A stretch of 64,000 nt of DNA from Mycobacterium yunnanensis (GTDB taxonomy: Bacteria; Actinomycetota; Actinomycetes; Mycobacteriales; Mycobacteriaceae). Positions 25,203-33,954 of the stretch are shown piece after piece. Every line of letters begins with the position of its first letter. Positions within the stretch are counted from its first letter, which is position 1. The notes below the pieces were generated by a model. The model searched no databases, was not told where the DNA came from, and was given only the letters and a program-made list of their open reading frames with translations. The stretch lies in the NCBI RefSeq assembly GCF_025823185.1, contig NZ_JACKVK010000011.1:682516-746515 (forward strand), written 5' to 3'. A program made the translations under genes and the position numbers.

Positions 25203-27676
25203 TGTTCACTGCGCTCGTCGAGCACCTTGCCTCCCGCGGCAACCACGCCGCGCTGCTGACCGACGACCGGCTGATCTCCTACCGCGAGTTGGCCGACAGG
25301 GTTGCCGCCAGCGCGTCCGAGCTGGGCTCGCGGCGCCGGCTCGTCATGCTGGAGGCCCGCAACGACGTCGACGCCGTCGTGCACTACCTCGGCGCACTGG
25401 CCGGCGGTCACGTCGCGCTGCCCGTGTCCGACGGCGCCGACCACGCCGCCATGGTCGACCTCTACGACCCCGACGTCGTCGTCCGCGACGGCACGGTGCA
25501 CCACCGCCACGGCCCCGCCCATGATCTGCATCCCGACCTCGCGCTGCTGATGTCGACCTCGGGCACCACCGGTTCACCCAAGCTGGTGCGGTTGTCGCGG
25601 ACGAACCTGGCCGCCAACGCCGACGCCATCGCGACCTACCTCGACGTGCGACCGACCGACCGGGCCGCGACGACGTTGCCCCTGTCCTACTGTTACGGCC
25701 TGTCGGTGCTGCACAGCCATCTGCTGCGCGGCGCCGGACTCATCCTCACCGATCACTCCGTCGTGGAGGACCGCTTCTGGGAGCTCCTGAAACGCCATCG
25801 CGGCACGACGTTCGCGGGTGTGCCCCACACCTTCGACCTGTTGGACCGCATCGGTTTTCACGACATGTCGCTGCCGCACCTGCGCTACGTCACCCAGGCC
25901 GGGGGGCGACTGGCCCCCGACGCGGTCCGCCGGTTCGCCAGCCTCGGCAGGAGCCAGGGCTGGCGACTGTTCGTGATGTACGGCGCTACCGAGGCGACCG
26001 CGCGAATGGCCTACCTGCCACCCGACCTCGCCCACGACAACCCGACGTCGATCGGCGTACCCGTCGACGGCGGACGATTCGAGCTCGATCCGGTCGACGA
26101 GATGGCCGACGGCACCGGCGAATTGGTGTACCACGGGCCCAACGTGATGATGGGCTACGCGCAGTCCCCCGGCGATCTCGCGCTTGGCCGCACCGTCGAC
26201 GCGCTGCGCACCGGCGACCTCGCCCGCCGCACGCCCGACGGGCTGTACGAAGTGGTGGGCCGCCTCAGTCGCTTCGTCAAGCTTTACGGTCTGCGCATCG
26301 ACCTGCAGCGCGTCGAGGCAGCGCTGCGGACCGCGGGCGTGGACGCCGTCTGCACCGACGGTGACGGCGTCCTGCTGGTGGCCGCCACCGAGAGTCTTGC
26401 GGGCGCCGACGTCGCCCAAGTGGCCGCCCGCGCCTCCGGACTGCCCCGCTCGGCGGTCCGCGTCCTCGAGGTCGACGAGATCCCGCGGCTGCCGTCCGGC
26501 AAACCCGATCTGCGCGGCGTGCGCGCGCTTGCCGAACACACCACGACGTCCGACGCACGAGCGCTCGACCTTCGCACCTTGGTCGCCGACGTCCTGCACC
26601 TCGACCCGGCGACGGTCGACCCGCGGGCCAGCTTCGTCGACCTCGGCGGCAATTCGCTGTCCTACGTCGCCATGTCGGTGCGCCTGGAGCGCGCCCTTGG
26701 CCATCTGCCCGCCGACTGGCCGCGGATGCCCCTGCGTGACCTGGAGGCCTCGCGCCGCGACCGCCGGCGATGGGGCACCACCCTCGAGACCAGCGTCGCG
26801 CTGCGCGCCGTCGCCATCGTCTTGGTCGTCGGATCGCATGCCGGGCTGTACACCCTGTGGGGCGGTGCCCACGTACTGCTCGGCATCGCCGGCTACAACT
26901 TCGGCCGGTTCTGCCTGACTCCGCTGCCGCGCGCCCAACGGGTTCGGCACCTGGGCAGCACCCTCGCGTGGATCGCGGTGCCGTCGATCGTCTGGGTCGC
27001 CGTGGCGCTGGTGATCACCGACGACTACACCGCGTCGAATCTGTTGCTGGCCAACAAGTTCCTGGGACCAGACGACAGCATGACCGCCGGCAGGCTGTGG
27101 TTCGTCGAAGTCGTCGTGTGGATTCTGGTCGCCCTCGCGCTGCTGTGCGCGTCACCGGTGGCCGACCGGGTGGAGCGCCGCTGGCCCTTCGCGTGCGCGT
27201 GCGCGGTACTGGCCGCCGGGCTGCTGATCCGCTTCGACGGCTTCGGGTTCGGGCGCGACGCGTGGTTCACCGTGCTGGCGTTCTGGTTCTTCGCCGTCGG
27301 CTGGGCGGCGTCGAAGGCGTCGGCCGGGTGGCAGCGCGCCGCCGTGACCGCGATGCTCGCGGTCGGCATCGTCGGCTACTTCGGAAACTCACACCGCGAG
27401 CTCCTCGTGTTCACCGGTCTGGCACTGCTGATCTGGTTGCCCGCGATCCGTTGCCCTTCGGCGCTCACGGTGGTGGCCGGCGTGGTGGCCGAAGCCTCGC
27501 TGCTGATCTACCTCGTGCACTATCAGGTGTATCCGCTGTTCGGCGAGCACCGCCTGCTGGGCGTCGTCGCATCCCTGCTCACCGGGATCGCCCTGACGAT
27601 GCTGCTGACCGTGGCGCGCAAGCGGATCGGCCCCCGGCTACCCGGTGTCGGCGTCACTGCTCCCGCTCGGCGATGA
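25199..27676 (+). CDS. Adenylation–carrier–membrane acyltransferase fusion protein
   Basis: 825 residues in three modules. Residues 1–440 are an AMP-forming ligase: P-loop MSTSGTTGSPK (118–128), YGATE (261–265), TGDL (338–341), GRLSRFVKLYGLRID (354–368) and the PSGK lysine 435. Residues 450–520 are an acyl-carrier domain with the phosphopantetheine site Ser486 in DLGGNSLS. Residues 530–825 have about 9–10 membrane segments, opening with LRAVAIVLVVGSHAG (Arg536…His547, the acyltransferase-3 hallmark) and closing with IYLVHYQV. This is a one-chain version of a Dlt-like route: activate an acid, load it on a carrier, transfer it through or at the membrane. It overlaps the ABC ATPase by 4 nt. Substrate and acceptor are unknown. 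Confidence 0.82.
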   Translation: MMFTALVEHLASRGNHAALLTDDRLISYRELADRVAASASELGSRRRLVMLEARNDVDAVVHYLGALAGGHVALPVSDGADHAAMVDLYDPDVVVRDGTVHHRHGPAHDLHPDLALLMSTSGTTGSPKLVRLSRTNLAANADAIATYLDVRPTDRAATTLPLSYCYGLSVLHSHLLRGAGLILTDHSVVEDRFWELLKRHRGTTFAGVPHTFDLLDRIGFHDMSLPHLRYVTQAGGRLAPDAVRRFASLGRSQGWRLFVMYGATEATARMAYLPPDLAHDNPTSIGVPVDGGRFELDPVDEMADGTGELVYHGPNVMMGYAQSPGDLALGRTVDALRTGDLARRTPDGLYEVVGRLSRFVKLYGLRIDLQRVEAALRTAGVDAVCTDGDGVLLVAATESLAGADVAQVAARASGLPRSAVRVLEVDEIPRLPSGKPDLRGVRALAEHTTTSDARALDLRTLVADVLHLDPATVDPRASFVDLGGNSLSYVAMSVRLERALGHLPADWPRMPLRDLEASRRDRRRWGTTLETSVALRAVAIVLVVGSHAGLYTLWGGAHVLLGIAGYNFGRFCLTPLPRAQRVRHLGSTLAWIAVPSIVWVAVALVITDDYTASNLLLANKFLGPDDSMTAGRLWFVEVVVWILVALALLCASPVADRVERRWPFACACAVLAAGLLIRFDGFGFGRDAWFTVLAFWFFAVGWAASKASAGWQRAAVTAMLAVGIVGYFGNSHRELLVFTGLALLIWLPAIRCPSALTVVAGVVAEASLLIYLVHYQVYPLFGEHRLLGVVASLLTGIALTMLLTVARKRIGPRLPGVGVTAPARR

Positions 27677-28460
27677 GACCTTCCTGAGCAAGCGTCGCGG
27701 CGATCGAACCGTCGGCCCCCACCAGACTGCCGACGATGACGCCGCGGCCGCGCGCCGCCGCGGGCGACCTCGTCTCCAGCAGGTTCCACCGGTCGGCGTG
27801 CACGGGGCGGTGAAACCAGATCGAGGAGTCCGTCGTGCCGCTGCGATGGGTTCGGGCCACCATCGAATGGCCGTGCACGGCAAGCGCGGGGTCGATCATG
27901 TACACGTCGCAGACGTAGGCCGCGATCACCGAGTGCAGCAGCGGCTCCTGCGGAACGTCCACCACGACCCGCCACCACAACCGCCGGACGAACTCTCCCG
28001 TCGACCGGTCGTCGACCACGCGCACGTCGATCTCGTCCAACGGCATCGACGGGGCGGGCCCCGGAGGGCCCGTGCGTGGCAAGGTCTCCGGATCCTCCGG
28101 CATCGAGTCCCGGTGGCCGTGGTCCGGTCCGGGCAACGGCAGCGCGAACGAGACGGTGGCCGTCGTCGTCACCCGGCCTGCTTGGCTCGAGACCACCCGG
28201 CGTGACGACGCCGTGCGGCCGTCGAACACCCGCTCCACGGCGTACTCGACCGGGTCACCGGCCTCACCGCCGCGCAGGAATTGCAGGTGCATGGTGGTCG
28301 GCAGCTTGGCGGGCTCGACCGTCCGCGCCGCGACGGCCAGCGACTGCGCCATGAACTGCCCGCCGAATGCGCGTTTACCCTCGGGCCCGCTGGCGGCGCC
28401 GGTCCACGCGTCCTGCCCACCGGCCGATCGGACGTCCAGCAGCCGCAGCAGCGCACTCAC
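27654..28460 (-). CDS. Acyl-CoA thioesterase II (TesB-like), double hot-dog
   Basis: 268 residues from GTG. Two hot-dog halves are visible: an N-terminal one with AFGGQFMAQSLAVAARTV (the central helix with the conserved GG…Q) and a C-terminal one with MIDPALAVHGHSMVART and SSIWFHRPVHADRW, the latter being a strongly conserved thioesterase motif. It hydrolyses acyl-CoA to free acid and CoA. Overlaps the CoA-transferase stop upstream by 4 nt and converges on the ligase fusion, with 23 nt of overlap between the two ends. Last gene of a minus-strand lipid/CoA operon. Confidence 0.87.
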   Translation of the reverse strand: MSALLRLLDVRSAGGQDAWTGAASGPEGKRAFGGQFMAQSLAVAARTVEPAKLPTTMHLQFLRGGEAGDPVEYAVERVFDGRTASSRRVVSSQAGRVTTTATVSFALPLPGPDHGHRDSMPEDPETLPRTGPPGPAPSMPLDEIDVRVVDDRSTGEFVRRLWWRVVVDVPQEPLLHSVIAAYVCDVYMIDPALAVHGHSMVARTHRSGTTDSSIWFHRPVHADRWNLLETRSPAAARGRGVIVGSLVGADGSIAATLAQEGLIAEREQ

Positions 28461-29662
28461 GCGACGGTCCCGGCGGCGACCAGCCGGTCGATCTCGGCGT
28501 CGGACAGCCCGAGCCGGTCGCGCAGCAGCTCGACGGTGTGGTCGCCAAGGGCGGGGGCGGCCACCGCGGGGCGGTGATGGCCGTCGACCGCCAGCGGCAG
28601 GCCGGGGGCCAGGTACTCGCCGATCCGCGGCTGGTCCAGAACGCGGAACAACGGGTTGTCGGTGACCAACGGGGCGGCGGCGGTCTCGGCGAACGTGCGG
28701 TAGCGCTCCCACAGGATCGACGTCGTCGACAGCGCGCCGGCGACCTCGTCGGCGGTGTGGCCGGTGAACCACACCGTGAACAGGCCGGTCAGCGCGTCGC
28801 GGTGACGGTAGCGCTGCCCCTCGTCGGTGAAGTCCGCCCCGATCGCATCACCAAGTGCGGCAACGGCCTTCGTCGTGCCGGTCATCTCCGTCAGATCCCG
28901 GAAGTGGCGCCCGGTGAGCGCGACGACCATGAACGACGCCCCGTCGGCGCTCGTGAAGGCCTGCCCGTACTGGCCGTAGATCGAGTTGCCGATGCGCTCG
29001 CGGGCCACGCCGTTGACCATGGCCTCGGTCAGGAAGCTCAGATTGCCCGCAGTGGCGAGCGCGACGTTCTCCAGCGCGACGCTCGTGCGCTGACCCTCCC
29101 TGGTCGCGTCGCGGTGCCGCAATGCGGTGGTCACCGCGAGCGCCACGTACAGCCCGCAGGTGACGTCCCAGGCGGGCAGCACGTGGTTCACCGGATCCGC
29201 CAGACCGGGCGGCCCCGTCACCGCCGGGAATCCGAGCCCGGCGTTGACGGTGTAGTCGACACCGGTGCCCCCGTCGGCCCGTCCCGACACCTCGACGTGA
29301 ATCAGGTCTGGGCGCATCTCGACGAGCGCGTCATACGAATGCCACTGCCGCCCAACGGCATTGGTGATGAGCACACCGGAGTCGACGATCAGCCGGGCGA
29401 TGAGCTCCTGCCCCTCGGCCGAGCGGCCGTCCACCGCCGCCGACTGCTTGCCCTTGTTCAGTCCGGCCCAGTAGATGCTCTCGCCACCCTCGGTGAGCGG
29501 CCACCGCCGGTAGTCCGCGGCGCCGCCGACGGGGTCGACGCGGATCACCTCCGCCCCCAGCTGCGCCAGGGTCATCCCGGCCAGCGGCACGGCGACGAAA
29601 CTGGAGATCTCCACGATTCGCACGCCGGCCAAGGGACGAGCGGCATCCGAGGGTCGCGTCAC
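28457..29662 (-). CDS. Family III CoA-transferase (CaiB/BaiF)
   Basis: 401 residues from the GTG at 29662. The fold hallmarks are GVRIVEISSFVAVPLAGMTLAQLGAEVIRVDP at the N-terminus, GLNKGKQS, and a central AWDVTCGLYVAL where Asp is the likely catalytic nucleophile that forms the acyl anhydride; REGQ follows as usual. Such enzymes move CoA between organic acids. It sits between a HAD phosphatase (3 nt upstream gap) and a TesB thioesterase, so a small acyl-CoA pathway is likely. Substrates unknown. Confidence 0.87.
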   Translation of the reverse strand: MTRPSDAARPLAGVRIVEISSFVAVPLAGMTLAQLGAEVIRVDPVGGAADYRRWPLTEGGESIYWAGLNKGKQSAAVDGRSAEGQELIARLIVDSGVLITNAVGRQWHSYDALVEMRPDLIHVEVSGRADGGTGVDYTVNAGLGFPAVTGPPGLADPVNHVLPAWDVTCGLYVALAVTTALRHRDATREGQRTSVALENVALATAGNLSFLTEAMVNGVARERIGNSIYGQYGQAFTSADGASFMVVALTGRHFRDLTEMTGTTKAVAALGDAIGADFTDEGQRYRHRDALTGLFTVWFTGHTADEVAGALSTTSILWERYRTFAETAAAPLVTDNPLFRVLDQPRIGEYLAPGLPLAVDGHHRPAVAAPALGDHTVELLRDRLGLSDAEIDRLVAAGTVA

Positions 29663-29664
29663 GG

Positions 29665-30438
29665 TCAGATGAGCTCGACGGTGTCGGCGATCGAGTCCAG
29701 CACCCGGCTGGGCCGGAACGGGTACTTCTGGATGTCGGACACCGCGGTCGACCCCGTGAGCACCAGGATGGTCTCCAACCCGGCCTCGATGCCGGCCACG
29801 ACGTCGGTGTCCATCCGGTCCCCGATCATCACCGTGGTCTCCGAGTGCGCCTCGATGCGGTTGAGCGCGCTGCGGAACATCATGGGATTGGGCTTGCCGA
29901 CGAAGTACGGTTCGCGTCCGGTGGCCTTGGTGATCAACGCCGCGACCGACCCGGTCGCCGGTGTCGGGCCCTCCGCCGACGGACCGGTGACGTCGGGGTT
30001 GGTGGCGATGAAGCGGGCGCCGGCGCCGATCAGGCGAATGGCCTTGGTGATCGCCTCGAACGAATACGTCCGCGTCTCCCCGAGGACCACGAAGTCCGGC
30101 CCGGTGTCGGTCAGGGTGTAGCCGACCTCGTGCAACGCCGTCGTCAGACCTGCCTCGCCGATGACGTAGGCCGATCCACCGGGCAGCTGGTCGTGCAGGA
30201 ACGCGGCAGTCGCCAATGCCGAGGTCCAAATGGCGGCCTCGGGCACCTCCAGCCCGGAGCGCAACAGCCGCGCGGCCAGGTCACGCGGGGTGAAGATCGA
30301 GTTGTTGGTCAGCACCAGGAACGGGCGTTCCTTCTCGACGAGGCGTTGCAGGAATTCGGCGGCCCCGGGAAGCGCGCGTTCCTCGTGTACGAGAACGCCG
30401 TCCATGTCGGTCAGCCAGCACTGCGGTGTCTTGCGCAT
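29665..30438 (-). CDS. HAD-superfamily hydrolase, NagD/class IIA
   Basis: 257 residues. Motif I WLTDMDGVLVHEE contains the nucleophile Asp and acid/base Asp; motif II is in VLTNNS; the C-terminal motif IV is MIGDRMDTDVVAGIEAG. The C2-type cap between motifs II and III places it with the NagD-like HAD-IIA phosphatases, which act on small sugar or nucleotide phosphates. It is followed 2 nt later by the CoA-transferase on the same strand and preceded by an SDR 34 nt upstream. Substrate not predictable. Confidence 0.88.
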   Translation of the reverse strand: MRKTPQCWLTDMDGVLVHEERALPGAAEFLQRLVEKERPFLVLTNNSIFTPRDLAARLLRSGLEVPEAAIWTSALATAAFLHDQLPGGSAYVIGEAGLTTALHEVGYTLTDTGPDFVVLGETRTYSFEAITKAIRLIGAGARFIATNPDVTGPSAEGPTPATGSVAALITKATGREPYFVGKPNPMMFRSALNRIEAHSETTVMIGDRMDTDVVAGIEAGLETILVLTGSTAVSDIQKYPFRPSRVLDSIADTVELI

Positions 30439-30472
30439 GACTCCAGTGTGGCAAGTCCTCGGTCCGCGAGGG

Positions 30473-31276
30473 TCAGCGCATCACCACAGTCGACGGAATG
30501 CGCGGCGCCCCCAGTGCCGCCCGATGCGACGGCGGCCGGCGCCCGTCGACGTCGGTGATGCCGTAGCGGGTCGCGACCTCGGCGCCAATGAGCGTCTGAC
30601 CACTGAGTTTGGCGAGCCCGGGGTCGCGCCACAGCGCGTCGAGTACGTGCCCGGTGAACTCTGGGGTCTCGGCATGCTCGGCGGTCGCGGCCAGGGCCTC
30701 GGGCTGGCCGTCGAAGGCGGCGAGGAACTTCTCGGTCAGGAGGATGCCCATCCAGATCGACACGGTCGCCACCCCGGTGCCCGCGAGGTCGACGGCCATG
30801 TCGGCGGCCATCTTGTCGATCCCCGCCTTCTGCGCACCGTAGGCGGGACCGTGCATGTAACACACCGACCCCGGCGAGGAGGTGAACGCAATCAACCCGT
30901 GACCGGCGGGCACCATCAGGCGCGCGGCGTGCCACGACGCGACGTAGGCCGACCGCAGGCCCACGTCCAGCACGTCACTCATCTCGATCGGCTTGTCCCA
31001 GAACGGCTTTCGCGACGTCAGCCGGTCGCTGATCGCTGCGGCGTTGTTGACCAGGAGGTCCGGCGCGCCGCTCTCCTCGGCCACCCGTTCGAACAGCGCG
31101 GCGACCTGCTCGTCATCCCGATGGTCGACCGGCACCGCGATGCCTCCCGGCGGCACGTCGCCGACGGTGCGCCCGGTCAGATACACCCGCCAGCCGGCCG
31201 ACGCCAGCGCGGCGGCGATGCCCCGGCCCGCTCCGCGGCTGGCCCCGGTGACGACGGCGGTGCGCTGATCTGCCAC
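30473..31276 (-). CDS. Short-chain dehydrogenase/reductase
   Basis: 267 residues from GTG. The cofactor motif TGASRGAGRGIA is at about residues 10–21, followed by LVNNAA and the catalytic Tyr-x-x-x-Lys in YGAQKAG, with a Ser in FTSSPGS before it. All catalytic residues are present. The C-terminal region (ETPEFTGHVLDALWRDPGLAKLSGQTL) is typical of a mycobacterial group of unassigned SDRs. First gene of the SDR–HAD–CoA-transferase–thioesterase set. Confidence 0.87.
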   Translation of the reverse strand: MADQRTAVVTGASRGAGRGIAAALASAGWRVYLTGRTVGDVPPGGIAVPVDHRDDEQVAALFERVAEESGAPDLLVNNAAAISDRLTSRKPFWDKPIEMSDVLDVGLRSAYVASWHAARLMVPAGHGLIAFTSSPGSVCYMHGPAYGAQKAGIDKMAADMAVDLAGTGVATVSIWMGILLTEKFLAAFDGQPEALAATAEHAETPEFTGHVLDALWRDPGLAKLSGQTLIGAEVATRYGITDVDGRRPPSHRAALGAPRIPSTVVMR

Positions 31277-31305
31277 GTCAGTCGGACAGCGGTGAGCGAG
31301 ACGTG

Positions 31306-31917
31306 TCAGCGCCGCCCGCCGCCGCCGTCTGCATTGAACCCAGGCTGAGCCACGTCCGGTTCGGTGAGCTGGAACGGGGACGGCGCGACGACGTCGGGCG
31401 CCGCCTGCGGTGCGCTCGCCCCGTCGGCACCACCGCCGTCCGTGGGCGCACCCCCGATGATCTCGCTGGTGTCTCCGGGCGCTTCCGGGCCAATTCCCTG
31501 GTTTGCACCGTTCGTCGAGACCCACACCATCAAGTCCTGGACACCGTCGTTGTACACGACACTGTTGGGTGTGTCGCCGACGACGTCGAAGTAGATCTTG
31601 CCGGGGATTCCGCCGCCGATGATCCGATAGCTCTGCCCGCTCTCCGCGCGGGCGTTGAACAGCGCAGCCAGGGGTACGCCGCCGTCGCTCGTCACGGTCG
31701 CCTCGTACAACCGGCCGTTGTGGAACACGGCGTCCGTACTTGGCCGCAGCCCCTGCACCGTGTACGTAATCGTCGGGTTGCCGTAGACGTCCTCGAGGGA
31801 CTCCGGCACGCCGAAGGGCTTGATGTCGTTGGCCGCTGACGCCGGAACCGTCGTTGCGGCGGCCATGCCGACCGCGACCGATACGATGCCGATTGCCGCC
31901 CCGAGTTTGCGAATCAT
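31306..31917 (-). CDS. MPT63/MPB63 family (DUF1942) secreted protein
   Basis: About 203 residues from the ATG at 31917; AGGGG lies 8 nt before it, which favours it over the GTG at 31926. Signal peptide with Ala-x-Ala cleavage near PASA. The mature part matches the immunoglobulin-like MPT63 fold: TITYTVQGLRPSTD, LYEATVTSDGGVPLAALFNARAESGQSYRI and the ending GKIYFDVVGDTPNSVVYNDGVQDLMVW. Unlike the classical about 159-residue MPT63, it has a C-terminal tail of about 55 residues rich in Gly, Ala and Pro, ending in GGGGRR. Function unknown; the family is an immunogenic culture-filtrate protein. Confidence 0.87.
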   Translation of the reverse strand: MIRKLGAAIGIVSVAVGMAAATTVPASAANDIKPFGVPESLEDVYGNPTITYTVQGLRPSTDAVFHNGRLYEATVTSDGGVPLAALFNARAESGQSYRIIGGGIPGKIYFDVVGDTPNSVVYNDGVQDLMVWVSTNGANQGIGPEAPGDTSEIIGGAPTDGGGADGASAPQAAPDVVAPSPFQLTEPDVAQPGFNADGGGGRR

Positions 31918-32011
31918 CACACTCACCCCTTCAGATCCCGCGCTTCGAGGGCGAATTTACCTCGCAGCGACGCACCCAAGGGGCAATTTGGAGGCCAGGG
32001 CACCGGCGAGA

Positions 32012-32317
32012 TCAGTCGGGCAGCCGAAGCTCGGGCTTCTCGACCTCTTCGATGTTCACGTCCTTGAACGTGATGACCCGGACCTGCTTGACGAAGCGGG
32101 CCGGGCGGTACATGTCCCAGACCCACGCGTCGGCCAGCCGCAGCTCGAAGTACACCTCGCCGTCGGCGTTGCGTGGCACCAGCTCGACGCTGTTGGCGAG
32201 GTAGAACCGGCGCTCGGTCTCCACGACGTAACTGAACTGCCCCACGATGTCCTTGTATTCGCGGTACAGCGAGAGCTCCATCTCGGTTTCGTACTTCTCG
32301 AGATCTTCGGCACTCAT
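32012..32317 (-). CDS. DUF2469 family protein
   Basis: 101 residues from the ATG at 32317 (MSAEDLEKYETEMELSLYREYKD). A 12-codon extension in the same frame is possible but the 101-residue form equals M. tuberculosis Rv2901c. The sequence is highly charged and conserved through actinobacteria, next to rnhB. No catalytic motif is apparent; function unknown. Confidence 0.9.
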   Translation of the reverse strand: MSAEDLEKYETEMELSLYREYKDIVGQFSYVVETERRFYLANSVELVPRNADGEVYFELRLADAWVWDMYRPARFVKQVRVITFKDVNIEEVEKPELRLPD

Positions 32318-32359
32318 CGGTTCGGTGGTCCTTCGTTCGGTGTCGGTGTACATCTTTCC

Positions 32360-33043
32360 TCAGCCCATTTCGGCATGCTGCCCGGCCTCCCCCACCGACA
32401 CTCGGCGCACGTTGACGAATGAGAATCGGTGCTCGCTGCAGGGGCCGCGTTCGGCCAGTGCCGCGGTGTGAAACGCCGTGCTGTAGCCCTTGTGCACGGC
32501 GAAGCCGTAGCCCGGATGGCGGTCCTCCATCTGCACCATCAGGCGGTCCCGGCTGACCTTGGCCAGCACGCTGGCCGCGGCGATGCAGGCCGCCGCCGCG
32601 TCACCACCGACCACCGGCAGTGACGGCATCGGCAGGCCCGGCACCCGAAATCCGTCGCTCAGCACGTAGCCCGGTCGCACGGAGAGCCCCGCCACCGCAC
32701 GGCGCATGCCCTCGATGTTGGCGACGTGCACGCCGCGGCGGTCGACCTCCGTGGACGGGATGAACACCACGTGATAGGCCAGCGCGTACCGCCGGATCAA
32801 CGGGAACAGCCGCTCCCGCTCGCGTTCGTTGAGCTTCTTGGAGTCGTCGAGGGCCGCCAGGCTCTCCAGCCGGTTCGGTCCCAGTACGCACGCCGCCACC
32901 ACGAGGGGTCCGGCGCACGCGCCGCGACCGACCTCGTCGACTCCGGCCACGGGGCCGAGGCCGCCGCGGTACAGGGCGGACTCGATGGTGCGCAGACCCG
33001 CGGACTTGCGGATCACGGCTCGAGGCGGCCAGGTCGCCGGCAA
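32360..33043 (-). CDS. rnhB: Ribonuclease HII
   Basis: 227 residues. Start is a TTG at 33043 with a clear GGAG 8 nt upstream, which gives the conserved PATWPPRAVIRKS opening of the mycobacterial protein. The catalytic carboxylates are visible in GVDEVGRGACAGPLVVAA (Asp and Glu), LDDSKKL and the later SDGFRVPG. It removes ribonucleotides and RNA primers from DNA. It lies 9 nt after lepB, as in other mycobacteria. Confidence 0.95.
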   Translation of the reverse strand: MPATWPPRAVIRKSAGLRTIESALYRGGLGPVAGVDEVGRGACAGPLVVAACVLGPNRLESLAALDDSKKLNERERERLFPLIRRYALAYHVVFIPSTEVDRRGVHVANIEGMRRAVAGLSVRPGYVLSDGFRVPGLPMPSLPVVGGDAAAACIAAASVLAKVSRDRLMVQMEDRHPGYGFAVHKGYSTAFHTAALAERGPCSEHRFSFVNVRRVSVGEAGQHAEMG

Positions 33044-33052
33044 GACCTGCTC

Positions 33053-33868
33053 CTACTGAGCGGTCTGCGGGTTGATCGCCGAGACGCCGCCCCACCGGCC
33101 CGGAGGCCAAGCGATGAACCGCGCCTTGCCGATGACGTTGTCGACCGGCACGGTGCCCGCCATCGGGTCACCGGTGCACAGCAGGCCCTTCTGGGCGTCC
33201 GCGGGCAGGTTGGTGCAATGCGCCCGCGAGTCGGCCGAGTGCGTGCGGTTGTCACCCATCACCCACAGCCGGTTCTCCGGCACCTTCACCGGGCCGAATT
33301 CGTTGCCGAGGCACGGGTAGATCGCCGGGTCGGCCATCATCGTGTTGACGTCGAGGTAGGGCTCCACCAGCTTCTTGCCGTCGACCGTCAGACCGGTCGC
33401 CGCGCGGCACTCGACCGTTTGGCCGCCGACCGCGATGACGCGCTTGACGAGGTCGTTCTCGTCGGGCGGGACGAAGCCCACGAACGACAGCGCGTTCTGG
33501 AGGTAACGGATCGGGGTGCTGTCGGAGCGGATCGACTTGTAGCCGATGTTCCACGCCGGCGGACCCTTGAAGACGATGACGTCTCCGGGCTGCGGGGTGC
33601 TGAAGTCGTAGGTGACCTTGTCGACCATGATCCGGTCGCCGACGCAGCCGGCGCAGCCGTGCAGCGTCGGCTCCATCGACTCGGACGGGATCAGGTACGG
33701 CCGGGCGATGAACGTCAACATCACGTAGTACAGGACCAACGCGATGCTGAGCAGGATGGCCGCTTCGCGGATGGCCCCGCGCTTCTTCTTCGGCGCGTCG
33801 ACCTCGGGATCCGACTGGTCCCGGAGGTCCTCGTCGGCGGCGTCGGGGGCGTCAGCGGATCCGGTCAC
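33053..33868 (-). CDS. lepB: Signal peptidase I
   Basis: About 271 residues from the GTG at 33868; a TTG at 33919 would add 17 residues and cannot be excluded. An acidic cytoplasmic tail is followed by one membrane segment (EAAILLSIALVLYYVMLTFIA region) and the catalytic domain: nucleophile Ser in PYLIPSESMEPTLHG, general-base Lys in LVKRVIAVGG, and the MGDNRTHSADSR box. Cleaves signal peptides of exported proteins at the outer face of the membrane. Sits between rplS and rnhB in the standard order. Confidence 0.94.
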   Translation of the reverse strand: MTGSADAPDAADEDLRDQSDPEVDAPKKKRGAIREAAILLSIALVLYYVMLTFIARPYLIPSESMEPTLHGCAGCVGDRIMVDKVTYDFSTPQPGDVIVFKGPPAWNIGYKSIRSDSTPIRYLQNALSFVGFVPPDENDLVKRVIAVGGQTVECRAATGLTVDGKKLVEPYLDVNTMMADPAIYPCLGNEFGPVKVPENRLWVMGDNRTHSADSRAHCTNLPADAQKGLLCTGDPMAGTVPVDNVIGKARFIAWPPGRWGGVSAINPQTAQ

Positions 33869-33954
33869 GCCCTCAGAGTAGTCAGCGCGGCGCTCGGCGC
33901 CGCGCTGCTCGGGGTCCAACCGTCACACCCGTCCGGGCGTGCCGCCGCTGACGA

